DNA of 5,752 nucleotides, taken from NCBI GenBank assembly GCA_905214905.1, contig CAJMNK010000092.1:1-5752 (forward strand). The letters are read 5' to 3'. How positions within the stretch are numbered: position 1 is the stretch's first letter; each line of letters begins with the position of its first letter. Of the stretch, positions 5,589 to 5,752 are shown piece by piece. The notes beneath the pieces are model-generated. The model saw nothing but the letters and a program-made list of their open reading frames with translations. It was not told the origin of the DNA and ran no database searches. The translations under genes and the position numbers were made by a program. This DNA comes from an uncultured bacterium. Its GTDB lineage: Bacteria > Actinomycetota > Coriobacteriia > Coriobacteriales > Coriobacteriaceae.

Positions 5589-5752
5589 TACTTTTCCCGA
5601 GAAGTGAACGGCTGTTTTTGGACCCCTGAAACAGCCGCATTTTTCGGCGGCAAAATCGTGGGATTTCAGCATTGAAACCGCAGGAAACGGCACCTTTAAA
5701 GTGTCGATGCTTCGGGGGTCCGTTTTAGCTCGTTCACTTCTCGGGAAAAGTA
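5589..5752. mobile_element. MITE-like element with 22-bp terminal inverted repeats
   Basis: The left end, TACTTTTCCCGAGAAGTG plus AACG (5589-5610), is the exact reverse complement of the right end at 5731-5752, the last 22 bases of the window. A second matched block lies at the same distance from each end, GGACCCCTGAA (5620-5630) and TTCGGGGGTCC (5711-5721), 10 of 11 complementary, so the terminal repeats are about 42 bases with a 9-base mismatch. Inside is a further hairpin, CGGCTGTTT (5609-5617) with AAACAGCCG (5629-5637). No coding sequence is present. TA at both ends could be the target duplication typical of IS630/Tc1-related MITEs or simply part of the repeat. The right boundary may extend beyond the window. 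Confidence 0.75.

Noticed and set aside
5448..5693. 81-codon minus-strand open frame across the MITE-like element
   Set aside because: It starts inside the element and reads through a terminal inverted repeat; it has no ribosome binding site or domain.

Overview
The window looks like chromosome from a GC-rich actinobacterium, most plausibly a gut coriobacterium such as Collinsella. This is an inference from overall composition, the GluQ and DUF2207 gene types, a probable leaderless promoter and the style of the intergenic repeats; there is no rRNA or other marker to prove it. There is no CRISPR array, tRNA, rRNA or intact transposase here.

Layout. (1) Positions 1-1885, minus strand: most of a secreted/membrane-anchored DUF2207 protein whose C-terminus runs off the left edge inside a Ser/Gly-rich tail. 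(2) Positions 1886-2397: a 512-base divergent intergenic region with an imperfect 27-base tandem (REP-like) repeat, a segment with competing RNA stems, a strong 13-bp hairpin, and a -10 box placed so that the next mRNA would be leaderless. (3) Positions 2398-3408, plus strand: gluQ, glutamyl-Q tRNA(Asp) synthetase, with HIGH-like, zinc-site and KMSKS-like motifs. (4) Positions 3461-4246, plus strand: a complete type II toxin-antitoxin module, with a promoter whose spacer is filled by a perfect palindrome (probable autoregulatory operator), a DUF1778/TacA-like antitoxin and a TacT/AtaT-like GNAT toxin overlapping by ATGA. (5) Positions 4247-4367: a convergent gap holding a long two-part inverted repeat and a possible 14-codon gene remnant. 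(6) Positions 4368-5418, minus strand: a calcineurin-like metallophosphoesterase preceded by a 79-residue two-helix membrane protein. (7) Positions 5589-5752: a 164-bp MITE-like element with perfect 22-bp terminal inverted repeats, ending exactly at the right edge.

Functionally, the clear unit is the toxin-antitoxin operon: the antitoxin should bind its promoter and neutralise a toxin that would block translation by acetylating aminoacyl-tRNA. gluQ acts on the anticodon base of tRNA(Asp); its proximity to a tRNA-targeting toxin is probably chance. No multi-gene undescribed system is convincingly present. The least explained parts are the non-coding elements: the two inverted-repeat elements and the structured leader before gluQ.
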